Source: Streptosporangium becharense (GTDB lineage Bacteria > Actinomycetota > Actinomycetes > Streptosporangiales > Streptosporangiaceae). From it: a stretch of DNA of 64,000 nucleotides. The DNA lies in assembly GCF_014204985.1 (NCBI RefSeq), contig NZ_JACHMP010000001.1, positions 4,650,001-4,714,000 on the forward strand, read 5' to 3'. This document shows positions 1 to 10,356 of this stretch, in pieces. Position 1 is the first letter of the stretch, and each line of letters opens with the position of its first letter. The position numbers were made by a program, and so were the translations under genes. The notes under the pieces are model-generated. The model was given only the letters and a program-made list of their open reading frames with translations, did not search any database and was not told the DNA's origin.

Positions 1-2032
1 GCAGCCCAAGGCCACCGCGCAGGGTTCGGTCATCTACTACCGCGACGGCAGGAGCGTGCTCGCCAGGCAGGGCGTCAACCGCAAGAGCGTGACGCTGGAC
101 AAGGTGCCGGAGAGCCTCGAGAACGCCGTCATCGCCGCGGAGAACCGCTCCTTCTACGAGGACCGGGGTGTCTCCCTGCGCGGCACCTTCCGGGCCATGT
201 GGTCCACGCTCACCGGCAACCAGGTGCAGGGCGGCTCGACGATCACCCAGCAGTTGGTCCGCAACTACTACAGCGGCCTCAGCCAGGAACGTTCCATCGT
301 CCGCAAGCTCAAGGAAGTCATGATCTCCTTGAAGGTGGACCAGTCGCAGTCCAAGGACTGGGTCCTGGAGCGCTACCTCAACACGATCTACTTCGGCCGG
401 GGCGCCAACGGCGTCCAGGCGGCGGCGGAAGCCTACTTCCGCAAGGACGTCGACAGGCTGACCCTCGCCGAGAGCGCGTACCTGGCGGCCGTGATCCAGC
501 AGCCGTCGCGGTTTGCCGACCCGCGGGGCGCCGACCTCGACGCGGCCAGGGCACGCTGGCGGTCGGTCGTCGACGGGATGGTGGAGACCGGGGCGATCAC
601 TCCCGAGGAGGCCGCCCAGGTGACCTTCCCCACCCTCAGGAAGCCCAAGGCGATCTTCACTCCCCGGGGCCAGGAGGGCTACATGCTCGACCAGGTCACC
701 ACCGAGCTCAAGCGCCGCGGCTACACCGACGAGATCATCAACCAGGGTGGTCTGAAGATCGTCTCGACCTTCGACGAGAACCTGATGGCCGCCGCCGAGC
801 GCGCGGTCACCTCGACCCTGCCGGAGGGCACCCCGAAGCAGGTGCGCACCGGCCTGGCCGCCGTCGACCCCGCGACCGGCGAGGTCCTGGCCTTCTACGG
901 CGGACGCAGCTACGCGGCCAACAAGTTCGACAACTCCTTCTCGGCGAAGGTGCAGGCCGGGTCCACCTTCAAGGCGTACGCGCTGGCCGCGGCCCTGGAG
1001 AGCGGCCTCGGTCTCGACACCCGGGTCGACGGCAACTCGCCGCTGCACATCGCCTCGGCCGACATCCCCAACTCCGGCGGCCAGTCCTACGGTCAGATCG
1101 ACCTGGTCAAGGCGACCCAGAGCTCGGTCAACACCGCCTTCGTCGATCTCGGGCAGCGGGTCGGCCTCGACAGGGTGGTCGAGGTCGCCGAAGACTCCGG
1201 CATCCCGGCTGAGCAGTTGGCCCCGCACCGGGGCGCCGCCACCCTCCCGCTCGGCGTCGCCTCGGTGAGCGCCGTGCAGAACGCCTCGGGCTTCGCCACC
1301 TTCGCCGCCGAGGGCGTCCACCGCGAGGCACACGTGATCCGCTCGATCACCGACGCCGAGGGCCGGACCACCAGGAGCTCCACCAGGGGGGAACGCGCCT
1401 TCAGCGAGCAGACCGCGGTCGACGCCACGTACGCGCTGACCCAGGTCGTCCAGGCCGGCACCGGTTCGGCGGCCCGCCTCTACGACCGCCCGGTGGCGGG
1501 CAAGACCGGCACCACCGACGAGTCGGCGGCGGTGTGGTTCGCCGGGTTCACCCCGCAGCTGTCCGTGGCGGTCAACATGTTCCGCGACGACAACAAGCCG
1601 GTCACCGTGAACGGCAGTGCCCTGTACGGCGGCACCTACCCGGCCCAGATCTGGCGTGCCTTCATGACCGAGGCGATGGACGGCAAGCCGGTCAAGGAGT
1701 TCGGGGAGCCGTCCAGCTACGGCTACCGCGACTACGGCTACCCGGGTGACGACCTCGGCCACCCGGGCGACGAGGACGGCGACCAGGACACCGGCACGCA
1801 GCCGCCGATCCCCGCCGGCACGGGGGCCCCGGACCCCGGCACGAGCACCGGCCCCGACGGGCGGACCCCCGGCCCCGATCCGACCGCGGCCCCGGACGAC
1901 GGTGACGGTGCGGGTACGGAGGGGGGCGGCGGAGAGGGCGACGGCGGCGACGGCCCGCCGGACGACCCGGGCGACGACACCGGGCCGGGCCGTCGCCTCG
2001 GCGGCCCCGGTCTGCTCTCGCCGAACGGCTGA
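1..2032 (+). CDS. Class A penicillin-binding protein, 5' end missing
   Basis: Bifunctional peptidoglycan glycosyltransferase/transpeptidase. The reading frame is open from position 2, and the first codons already read as the usual stretch before the GT51 motif, so the start lies upstream of the window; the GTG at 56 is internal. A GT51 motif (ENRSFYEDRGV) is near 146-178. The transpeptidase domain has the SxxK motif (Ser codon 962), SSVN (from 1121) and KTGTT (Lys codon 1502). The last ~95 residues are a Gly/Pro/Asp-rich low-complexity tail of the kind common on actinobacterial PBPs and probably extracellular. The stop codon lies inside the first unit of a 28-bp tandem repeat. Confidence 0.95.
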   Translation, partial: QPKATAQGSVIYYRDGRSVLARQGVNRKSVTLDKVPESLENAVIAAENRSFYEDRGVSLRGTFRAMWSTLTGNQVQGGSTITQQLVRNYYSGLSQERSIVRKLKEVMISLKVDQSQSKDWVLERYLNTIYFGRGANGVQAAAEAYFRKDVDRLTLAESAYLAAVIQQPSRFADPRGADLDAARARWRSVVDGMVETGAITPEEAAQVTFPTLRKPKAIFTPRGQEGYMLDQVTTELKRRGYTDEIINQGGLKIVSTFDENLMAAAERAVTSTLPEGTPKQVRTGLAAVDPATGEVLAFYGGRSYAANKFDNSFSAKVQAGSTFKAYALAAALESGLGLDTRVDGNSPLHIASADIPNSGGQSYGQIDLVKATQSSVNTAFVDLGQRVGLDRVVEVAEDSGIPAEQLAPHRGAATLPLGVASVSAVQNASGFATFAAEGVHREAHVIRSITDAEGRTTRSSTRGERAFSEQTAVDATYALTQVVQAGTGSAARLYDRPVAGKTGTTDESAAVWFAGFTPQLSVAVNMFRDDNKPVTVNGSALYGGTYPAQIWRAFMTEAMDGKPVKEFGEPSSYGYRDYGYPGDDLGHPGDEDGDQDTGTQPPIPAGTGAPDPGTSTGPDGRTPGPDPTAAPDDGDGAGTEGGGGEGDGGDGPPDDPGDDTGPGRRLGGPGLLSPNG

Positions 2033-2105
2033 GCCCCCGGGAACGACACCGAACGGCTGAGCCCCCGGAAAACGACACCGAACGGCTGAACCCCGGGGAA
2101 CGACA
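2021..2105. repeat. 28/29-bp tandem repeat, three copies
   Basis: Units are 2021-2048, 2049-2077 and 2078-2105. Each begins CCGAACGGCTGA and ends GAACGACA or AACGACA, with only a few substitutions and one insertion. The first unit contains the TGA stop of the penicillin-binding protein, so the array is a triplication of the gene's own 3' end. Confidence 0.9.
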
Positions 2106-2112
2106 CGGCGAG

Positions 2113-2183
2113 AGGCCGTGACCGGAATCGAACCGGCGTGCACCGCTTCGCGAGCGTTCCCCACACCACCCGGGCACCCGGCC
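2113..2183 (-). pseudogene. tRNA-like sequence (glycine-type T arm), probably degenerate
   Basis: Read on the minus strand, this 71-nt segment has 5' GGCCGGG pairing 6/7 with 3' CACGGCC, discriminator T, and a canonical T arm (GCCGG-TTCGATT-CCGGT). The T arm and acceptor end resemble bacterial tRNA-Gly. The D arm is weak, with three G-C pairs at most. The anticodon stem has a mismatch, and its loop reads TCGCGAA, so the universal U33 is a C and no sensible anticodon results. I therefore read it as a decayed tRNA gene. A functional divergent tRNA is possible but unlikely. Confidence 0.45.
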
Positions 2184-2233
2184 CCGGGCCGAGAAGTCCC
2201 GGGCACCGGGGTGGTGTCGGAAGGATTCGCGCG

Positions 2234-4291
<2,058 letters not shown>

Positions 4292-4537
4292 CGTGATCTC
4301 CCCTGCGTCCGCGGTCCGCCCATTGTCCCGCGCACGGCGCGCGCGGGACGCGCATCACGCTCTACCTGCGCACTCTCCCGCCCCCTAAACCGCGGGGCGG
4401 CACCCACCGCCACCGTGCCCCCGCTCCGTCGCCACCGTGCTCGTGGACCGGGCGGGCGCCCCGCGGCCGGCGGGCCTCCGGGGGAGATCCGGCGGGCCCC
4501 CGGGGAGAGGGGAGATGTGCTCATGAGGCTTCGGGCG

Positions 4538-4552
4538 TAGGCTCACTGCACG
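4538..4552 (+). promoter_or_regulatory. -10 element for a leaderless transcript
   Basis: TAGGCT at 4538-4543 is 8 nt before the GTG at 4552, and no Shine-Dalgarno sequence precedes that GTG. This matches actinobacterial leaderless promoters. Confidence 0.45.
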
Positions 4553-5706
4553 TGGATCTCGACTACGTATGCGCGCACGCCGACAGGCCGGCCTCCGAGC
4601 TGACCCGGCGTGACGTGGCCCGCGCACTGCTCGCCGTGCCGTCCGGGGTGGCGCTGGTGGCCCTCCCCGACCTGCGCCGGGCGCTGACGGCGGCGGGCAA
4701 CCCGCTCTCGCCGTCCTTCTGGGAGTCGGCCAAGGCGACGCTCGGCGCGATCGAGTCCGGTGTCGCGACGGTGGGGGACGTGCAGCGCTGGACGGAGTCC
4801 ACGGGCACCGAGCCGATCCTGCTCACCCGCAGCTTCTTCGTCTGGCCCGAGGAGGACGAGCGCGGTCCGGTCGGCCGGGAGATGTACGCCCGGCTGGTCG
4901 CCTACCTGGAGGAGCGGGTCGCCGCCGGGGAGATCGACCCCGACGCGCTCGCCCGGGGTGACGAGGCGGCCAGGGAACGGTACGTCGACCTTCAGGAACG
5001 CTGGCTGAACGACCCGCTGCCCGACGGCCGGGTGCCCATGGACGTGGTCAACGAGGAACAGGACGAGGAGCTCTTCTCCGCCTGGGACGAGGAGGAGGCG
5101 TTCGCGCTCGGCGAGCTGCGCCGCATCCTGGCCGAGCTGCCCGTGCCGGAACGGCCGGTCAGGGAGCTGCGGGCCGCGGCGACCCGGCTGCGCGAGGTGC
5201 TCGCCCGGCCCGGTTACCCGGGCAACGTCCTGCGGGCCTGCGCCGGGTACGACGACGAGCCGCTGCCGGTCGACGACGAGGAGCTCTGGCTGAGCGTCAC
5301 GGCGGGCATCGCGGGGCCGATCTCCGACCTGTCCGAGGAGGACGACCGGGTGGAGGTCTTCGCCGACCTGGACCATGAGCTCAGCCACGAGGACGCGGTG
5401 CTGGCCGCGCTGTGCGCCATCCACCACGCCGACTGGCTGGCGGTGGTCGCCGCGCTGGCCAGGCGCGGACCGGGGGTGCTGGCCTCGCCCGAGCGGATCG
5501 CCCGGCTCATCGCCGAGTCGGAGGACATCGACGTCGACCTGGACGAACCGGAGGACCTGGAGACCGCCGAGACGCTCTTCAGCTCGGTGACGCCGCTGTG
5601 GGCGTGTCTGGGGATCGTCGACCGGACCGAGGTGCTCACCCCGCTGGGCCGCTGGGGGCTGCCCAAGGCGCTGGAGCGGGCCTGGTCCCACCCGTCCGAC
5701 GACTGA
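4552..5706 (+). CDS. Hypothetical protein, Asp/Glu-rich, 384 aa
   Basis: I do not recognise this protein. It is acidic, soluble and mostly helical by composition, with no signal peptide, membrane segment or catalytic motif that I can see. It contains a run of acidic stretches (DEEELF, SEEDDR, EDIDVDLDEPED). It is transcribed divergently from the DUF255 gene across a 260-nt gap and converges on the GNAT gene at 5817. Coding bias is strong throughout, so the gene is real. GTG is taken as start because an apparent -10 lies just upstream. Confidence 0.85.
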   Translation: MDLDYVCAHADRPASELTRRDVARALLAVPSGVALVALPDLRRALTAAGNPLSPSFWESAKATLGAIESGVATVGDVQRWTESTGTEPILLTRSFFVWPEEDERGPVGREMYARLVAYLEERVAAGEIDPDALARGDEAARERYVDLQERWLNDPLPDGRVPMDVVNEEQDEELFSAWDEEEAFALGELRRILAELPVPERPVRELRAAATRLREVLARPGYPGNVLRACAGYDDEPLPVDDEELWLSVTAGIAGPISDLSEEDDRVEVFADLDHELSHEDAVLAALCAIHHADWLAVVAALARRGPGVLASPERIARLIAESEDIDVDLDEPEDLETAETLFSSVTPLWACLGIVDRTEVLTPLGRWGLPKALERAWSHPSDD

Positions 5707-5815
5707 GCTCCGGGCCCAGGGGAGCGCGCGGGCGCCGGAGGGGCCGCGTGCGGGCAGGAGTGACGCGTGCGGAAGCGGGAAGGACCTTCAGGAGCTCAAG
5801 GACCTGGAAGGCCCT

Positions 5816-5836
5816 TTCAGGAGGCCTCCTCCTGAA
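5816..5836. terminator. Hairpin between convergent genes
   Basis: TTCAGGAGG and CCTCCTGAA form a perfect 9-bp stem with a 3-nt loop. It overlaps the stop region of the minus-strand GNAT gene and follows the 4552-5706 gene, so it could serve both. There is no U-tract. Confidence 0.45.
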
Positions 5837-6140
5837 GGAGGTCGGCGTAGTTGTCGGGCACCAGGTCGCGGTACTCGGGATGACGCCGGATGTATCCGGC
5901 GATGAACGGGCAGAGCGGCACGACCGACCGGCCCGCCGAGCGGCTCGCGTCCAGGGCACCGGAGGCCAGGCGGCTGCCCAGCCCTCTGCCCTCGAACGCG
6001 GGGTCGATCTCGGTGTGGGTGAAAATGATCTTCCCGGCCCGGAGGCGGTACTCGGCGAACCCGGCGAGCCCGCCGTCCACCAGGATCTCGAAACGGGAGG
6101 CCCCGGGGTCGTCGGAGACCTTGATGTCGTTGTCGGCCAT
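5817..6140 (-). CDS. Short GNAT-type N-acetyltransferase (Gcn5-related, YjdJ-like)
   Basis: A 107-residue member of the minimal GNAT family (Acetyltransf_CG type). It has an N-terminal sheet (FEILVDGGLAGFAEYRL), the acetyl-CoA loop FEGRGLGSRLASGAL, and the characteristic C-terminal VPLCPFIAGYIRRHPEY. Such proteins are thought to acetylate small amines or protein N-termini; the substrate is unknown. It lies downstream of the small membrane protein and mca on the same strand (gap 90 nt), so it may be the last gene of that operon. Confidence 0.9.
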   Translation of the reverse strand: MADNDIKVSDDPGASRFEILVDGGLAGFAEYRLRAGKIIFTHTEIDPAFEGRGLGSRLASGALDASRSAGRSVVPLCPFIAGYIRRHPEYRDLVPDNYADLLQEEAS

Positions 6141-6230
6141 TGACGTCCTCGAAGGTGGGAGGGGTGACGCGGCGGGAGGCGGCTGCGACGACCGCGGCGG
6201 CGGGGAGATCGGGGAGGTGCCCCGGGGAGC

Positions 6231-6431
6231 CTACGAGGCGGCGGCGGTGCTGCCGTTCTGCTTCTTCAGCTCGTCACGGACCTCGGCCTCGGACGGGACC
6301 TCGATCCTGGAGAGTTGCTTCCTCATCGACTTGACGAGGAGATAGAGGGCGAGCCCGAGCCCGGCGACGACGAGGAAGCCCACGAGACCCGGGCTGACTT
6401 CGAGCTGGGTGGCGGTGTCGAGTGCGGTCAC
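6231..6431 (-). CDS. Small single-pass membrane protein, 66 aa
   Basis: One hydrophobic helix (about residues 14-35, GLVGFLVVAGLGLALYLLV) is followed by a basic KSMRKQ stop-transfer and an amphipathic charged tail (EVPSEAEVRDELKKQ). A protein of this size and topology follows mca in many actinobacteria (Rv1083-like position in M. tuberculosis). It is 34 nt downstream of mca and probably co-transcribed. Function unknown. Confidence 0.85.
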   Translation of the reverse strand: MTALDTATQLEVSPGLVGFLVVAGLGLALYLLVKSMRKQLSRIEVPSEAEVRDELKKQNGSTAAAS

Positions 6432-6465
6432 GTGTCAAGTCTGCCACCGCCACCCCGCGGTCGTG

Positions 6466-7350
6466 TCAGTGGCAGGCGGGTGAGACCTCGTCCGCGTGGA
6501 TGCCGGTGAACAGGTCGTCCTCGGGAAGCTCGACGTCGACGAGTGAGCGGGCCAGGTGGTAGTCCTCGGTCGGCCAGATCTCACGCTGGAGCTCACGCGG
6601 GCAGACGAACCAGAAGCCGTCCGGGTCGACCTGGGTGGCGTGCGCGAGCAGCGCCCTGTCGCGGGTCTCGAAGTGGTCGCCGCACGGCACGCGGGTCGTC
6701 ACCGGCCACTTCTGCGGGCGGTCCTCCCAGCGGGCGATCCAGTCGGCGTACGGGGAACCGATGCCGCGGGCGGTCATCGCCTCGTGCAACGCCTCGAACC
6801 GGTCCTTGGTGAAACCCATGTGGTAGTAGAGCTTGAGGGGCTGCCAGGGCTCGCCGGTGCCCGGGTAACGGTCGGGGTCGCCGGCCGCCTCGAACGCCTC
6901 GACCGAGACGCGGTTGGTCATGATGTGGTCGGGGTGCGGGTAGCCGCCGTCGTCGTCGTAGGTCAGGATCACGTGCGGCCTGAACTCCCGGACCGCGGCG
7001 ACCAGCGGTGCCGAGGCGACCTCGAGCGGCTGCAGGGCGAAGCAGCCCTCGGGCAGCGGCTCGCTCTCGTCCTCCGGCAGGCCCGAGTCGACGAATCCCA
7101 TGAAGCGCTGCCGCACGCCGAGGATCTCGCGTGCGCGCTCCATCTCCAGCCGTCGGACCTCGCCGATGTTCTCCAGGATGTCGGGACGGTCCATCTTCGG
7201 GTTCAGGATCGACCCGCGTTCTCCCCCGGTGAGGGTACAGACCAGCACGTCCACACCCTCTGCGACGTAGCGCGCCATCGTGGCGGCGCCCTTGCTCGAC
7301 TCGTCGTCTGGGTGCGCGTGAACGGCCATCAGCCTGAGCGGTGCACTCAC
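6466..7350 (-). CDS. mca: Mycothiol S-conjugate amidase
   Basis: Cytosolic zinc amidase that cleaves mycothiol S-conjugates to a mercapturic acid and GlcN-Ins, for detoxification of electrophiles and antibiotics. The LmbE-fold metal motif AHPDDE is at residues 12-17, with the third ligand region YPHPDH further on. Length (294 aa) fits the family (~290). I place the start at GTG 7350 (VSAPLRLMAVHAHPDDE) because GAGGAG lies about 9 nt upstream; a longer in-frame extension lacks family similarity. Divergent from DUF4307-greA. The shared 227-nt gap holds the palindrome GACAATTGTC at 7532-7541. Confidence 0.97.
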   Translation of the reverse strand: MSAPLRLMAVHAHPDDESSKGAATMARYVAEGVDVLVCTLTGGERGSILNPKMDRPDILENIGEVRRLEMERAREILGVRQRFMGFVDSGLPEDESEPLPEGCFALQPLEVASAPLVAAVREFRPHVILTYDDDGGYPHPDHIMTNRVSVEAFEAAGDPDRYPGTGEPWQPLKLYYHMGFTKDRFEALHEAMTARGIGSPYADWIARWEDRPQKWPVTTRVPCGDHFETRDRALLAHATQVDPDGFWFVCPRELQREIWPTEDYHLARSLVDVELPEDDLFTGIHADEVSPACH

Positions 7351-7577
7351 GGGCTCGGTTTCTCCTCTATGTCGGTCGCGCTGCGGTCCGTCGTCGCCGG
7401 TCCGGCGGACGGCCTGCCTCATCGTGCCGCCTGCCGGGCCCGCCGGGGTGCCGCGCGCTCCCTTGGTCTGAGTCACTCTAGGGAGAGGTTAGTTTCTCCT
7501 GGGCGGTCACGAGGGCAAGGCCCCCGCAGGGGACAATTGTCTCGGACAACGCCGAGGTAGTGCAGGGAGATTCCGTC

Positions 7578-8006
7578 ATGGCCACCAGCGAGGCCGGGAA
7601 GGGCCGCATGGACGGTCCGGTCCTCGGCACCCCGGGTGATTTCCCCGACCGCCCGGAGCGCAGGGGGCGGCTCGTCGTCCACGTGGTGATCGCGATCCTC
7701 TGCGCCGTCTGCGCCGGAGGATGGGGCTACGTGATGTGGGCGGCGAAGGGGGACACCGAGGTCATCGACCAGGTCATCGCTTTCGACGTCAAGAACGGCG
7801 ATTCTGCGCAGATCACATTCGAGGTGAACAAGCCCTCCGATCGGGCGGCGCTCTGCCGGTTGCGGGCGCTGGACGTCGACCACGCCGAGGTCGGCAGCAA
7901 GGAGGTCAACATCCCAGCTGGCGAGCGGTATGTTCGCCTTACCGAACGGCTAGAGACCAGTGCTCAGGCCACTTCGGCTCACGTCCAATACTGCTATCTC
8001 GTATAG
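7578..8006 (+). CDS. DUF4307 membrane protein
   Basis: A 142-residue protein with one transmembrane helix (about residues 31-51, RLVVHVVIAILCAVCAGGWGYVMW) and an extracytoplasmic beta-rich domain containing two Cys (ALCRLRALD, QYCYLV) that could form a disulfide. This matches DUF4307, which sits between mca and greA in many actinobacteria. ATG 7578 is chosen because AGGGAGA precedes it by 7 nt; the GTG at 7560 has no ribosome-binding site. Function unknown. Confidence 0.92.
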   Translation: MATSEAGKGRMDGPVLGTPGDFPDRPERRGRLVVHVVIAILCAVCAGGWGYVMWAAKGDTEVIDQVIAFDVKNGDSAQITFEVNKPSDRAALCRLRALDVDHAEVGSKEVNIPAGERYVRLTERLETSAQATSAHVQYCYLV

Positions 8007-8109
8007 TGAGACATTTGGGGAAGCGTTCGAGGGGCTGACTTGTTAGCCTTTCGAGATTCGACTGTGCGCTCCCCACGTAGGAAGCCCCAAGAGGAAGCAA
8101 GGAGAACCC

Positions 8110-8610
8110 GTGGCCGACTCCCACAACGAGAGCGTCACCTGGCTCACTCAGGAGGCGTACGACCGCCTGAAGGCGGAGTTTGAGTACCTCTCGGGGCCCG
8201 GGCGCGTCGACATCGCCAAGAAGATCGAGGCCGCCCGTGAAGAGGGTGACCTGAAGGAGAACGGTGGCTACCACGCCGCCAAGGACGAGCAGGGCAAGAT
8301 GGAGGCCCGCATCTTCCACCTCCGCCAGATTCTCGACACGGCCAAGGTCGGCGAGGCCCCCCGCACCGAGGGGGTGGTCGGTCCCGGTATGACGGTCACC
8401 GTCCGGTTCGAGGGCGAGGACGAGGAGGTCGCCTTCCTGCTGGCCTCCCGCGAGGAGAGCGGCGCCCCGATCGACGTGTACTCCCCAAAGTCGCCCCTGG
8501 GTGCGGCCATCAACGGCAAGAAGATCGGTGAGAAGGCCACCTACACCATGCCGAACGGCCGCTCCAACACGGTCGAGATCATCGAGGCCGTGCCGTACAT
8601 CGGCAACTGA
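8110..8610 (+). CDS. greA: Transcription elongation factor GreA
   Basis: Binds the RNA polymerase secondary channel and stimulates cleavage of backtracked RNA. It has 166 residues: an N-terminal coiled coil with the acidic tip (AAREEGDLKENGGYHAAKDEQ region) and a C-terminal FKBP-like domain ending with the GreA signature NGKKIGEKATYTMPNG. GTG 8110 is preceded by AAGGAG at 8099-8104. A 15-bp hairpin terminator follows 16 nt after the stop. Confidence 0.98.
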   Translation: MADSHNESVTWLTQEAYDRLKAEFEYLSGPGRVDIAKKIEAAREEGDLKENGGYHAAKDEQGKMEARIFHLRQILDTAKVGEAPRTEGVVGPGMTVTVRFEGEDEEVAFLLASREESGAPIDVYSPKSPLGAAINGKKIGEKATYTMPNGRSNTVEIIEAVPYIGN

Positions 8611-8626
8611 CCTCACCCGACTTCGC

Positions 8627-8658
8627 CGATCCGCCGGGACGCCCGTCCCGGCGGATCG
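8627..8658 (+). terminator. greA terminator hairpin
   Basis: A perfect 15-bp inverted repeat (8627-8641 with 8644-8658) with CC at the centre, 16 nt after the greA stop. No U-tract follows, as is usual in this genome. Confidence 0.75.
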
Positions 8659-8806
8659 CTGCGTCAGGGAGGACCTTCGGGGCCGGAGATCCTCCTGACG
8701 GCGGTCGTGATGGCGTGATCAGTCGTGTTTTATGGCGTTCGCGTGCATCATGGTGCCGCGTGCGGCACTCTCGTAGGGCTGGCTCCGGTGGGGAAGGGGA
8801 GATGTC

Positions 8807-10189
8807 GTGTTCGAGCGGCGGACGCGCTTCTCCGACGTGATCCGTGAGGCCCGTATGGACCTCGCCTACCGCCCCCGGATCCGGTACAGCCGTCGCACCG
8901 TCCAGATGATGAGGCGTTCCGTCCCGGTCATCGCCTTCCTCCTCGTCATCGTGCTCACCACCGACCTGGCGCTCCTGGTGCGGATGACGGAGCAGGAGCC
9001 GGAGGAGGTCTCCCTCCGCACGTCCGTCGCCACGGGCCCGGTCTTGGAGCCGGCGCCCGCCGACCGGGCCCAGAGCGGGCAGGTCCAGGGCGGGCAGGTT
9101 CAGGGCGGTGCGGGGCAGAGCGGGCAGGTCCAGGGCGGGCAGGTTCAGGGCGGTGCGGGGCAGAGCGGGCAGGTCCAGGGTGGGCAGGTCCAGGGTGACG
9201 CCCCGCCCGCCGCGTCCCCCCAGGTGGCACCGCTGACCTCGATACGGCAGCCGCACCTGTTCGTGGTCGCGCAGAGACCGCTCAGCCAGGAGGTCGTGGC
9301 GCGGATCTCCCGTGTCTCCGGGGTGCGGGCGGTGGAGCGTGCCGACGCCGCCGAGGTGGTCCTGGACGGCAAGCGGGTGCAGACGCTGGGGGTGGACCCC
9401 TCGACCTTCCGCGCCTACACGCCCGAGCGCACCGCGCGCTCCGACCGCCTGTGGCGCAACATCGCGGGCGGAGAGGTGGCCGTCTCCTTCGTCCTCGGTA
9501 ACGACGGCGGCATGTCGCTGGGCAAGACCGTCGTCTCCGGTGGACGGAGCCTGCGGGTGGGCGCCTACGCGACGATGGGCATGGGCACCGTCGACGCCGT
9601 GGTCTCCCGTGACACCGCCCGCGCGCTGGGCATCCCGCAGGACAACGCGCTCGTGGTGAGCGCTCCCGAGGTCGACTCGGTCAAGCTGCGCCGTACCCTG
9701 CTCCGCCTGCTGCCCGACGACGGCCAGGTCGTGGTGATCAACCCGGTGCTGGTCACCCCGCGCCGCACCACGTGGTCCGGTTCCTCCTTCATGACCGCCG
9801 ACCAGATCCGCACCGCCCTCACCGCCGCGATCGGCAAGCTCGGCCGCCCGTACGTCTGGGGTGCCGAGGGGCCCGACACCTTCGACTGCTCCGGCCTGGT
9901 CCAGTGGGCCTACGCCCAGGCGGGGGTCAAGGTCCCCCGGGTGACGCACCAGCAGTTCGTCTCGGGGCCGCAGATCCCGCTCGCCGAGGCCCAGCCCGGT
10001 GACCTGCTGTTCTGGCGGCACGACCCGACCAACCCCGGCTACGTCTCACACGTGGCGATCTACTGGGGCGACGGCAAGATGCTGCACGCCCCCCGCACCG
10101 GGGACGTGGTCAAACTGGTCCCCGTCAGCACCCGCAACTTCGCCGGGGCAGTCCGGGTCAGCCCGGCGGTCGCCGCCCGCGTCCCCTGA
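8807..10189 (+). CDS. Membrane-anchored NlpC/P60 peptidoglycan endopeptidase
   Basis: 460 residues. A cytoplasmic N-terminus of about 35 residues precedes a signal anchor (about 37-58). Next comes a Gln/Gly repeat linker (residues ~89-130), then a globular region of ~190 residues without a recognised name, then a C-terminal NlpC/P60 domain. Catalytic Cys361 is in DTFDCSGLVQWAYAQAG and His415 in YVSHVAIYWG. It probably cleaves stem peptides outside the membrane. A GGGGAG motif precedes GTG 8807. It stands alone, with its own hairpin terminator downstream. Confidence 0.93.
   Translation: MFERRTRFSDVIREARMDLAYRPRIRYSRRTVQMMRRSVPVIAFLLVIVLTTDLALLVRMTEQEPEEVSLRTSVATGPVLEPAPADRAQSGQVQGGQVQGGAGQSGQVQGGQVQGGAGQSGQVQGGQVQGDAPPAASPQVAPLTSIRQPHLFVVAQRPLSQEVVARISRVSGVRAVERADAAEVVLDGKRVQTLGVDPSTFRAYTPERTARSDRLWRNIAGGEVAVSFVLGNDGGMSLGKTVVSGGRSLRVGAYATMGMGTVDAVVSRDTARALGIPQDNALVVSAPEVDSVKLRRTLLRLLPDDGQVVVINPVLVTPRRTTWSGSSFMTADQIRTALTAAIGKLGRPYVWGAEGPDTFDCSGLVQWAYAQAGVKVPRVTHQQFVSGPQIPLAEAQPGDLLFWRHDPTNPGYVSHVAIYWGDGKMLHAPRTGDVVKLVPVSTRNFAGAVRVSPAVAARVP
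9071..9196 (+). repeat. 45-bp coding minisatellite (15-residue unit)
   Basis: Units 9071-9115, 9116-9160 and a partial 9161-9196 are nearly identical and encode QSGQVQGGQVQGGAG-type linker sequence of the NlpC/P60 protein. Because 45 is divisible by three, copy-number change keeps the frame. Confidence 0.92.
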
Positions 10190-10246
10190 GCCCGGAGCGG
10201 GACTCGGCTCCGTCAGGTTCGGGCGGGACTCGGCTCCACCCGGACA

Positions 10247-10265
10247 GGACGGACACCGTCCGTCC
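10247..10265 (+). terminator. Hairpin after NlpC/P60 gene
   Basis: GGACGGAC-ACC-GTCCGTCC, an 8-bp perfect stem 57 nt after the stop. Confidence 0.5.
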
Positions 10266-10340
10266 CCGTCCCCGTCCGGCCCGGCCGGCGAAGGCGTCCG
10301 CGACCTCGGCGTCCGCCTCTGGCCCGCGCCGAGAACGAGT

Positions 10341-10356
10341 TGTAATCTCGATTACA
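10341..10356 (+). promoter_or_regulatory. Palindromic operator overlapping the -10 and start codon
   Basis: TGTAATC-TC-GATTACA is a perfect 7-bp-arm palindrome. It contains TAATCT (10343-10348), a -10 hexamer 7 nt before ATG 10356, and its last base is the A of that ATG. A repressor bound here would block a leaderless promoter. Confidence 0.6.

Noticed and set aside
7351-7577. SigR-type promoter for mca (known in Streptomyces)
   Set aside because: No GGGAAT-N18-GTT arrangement is visible upstream of mca.
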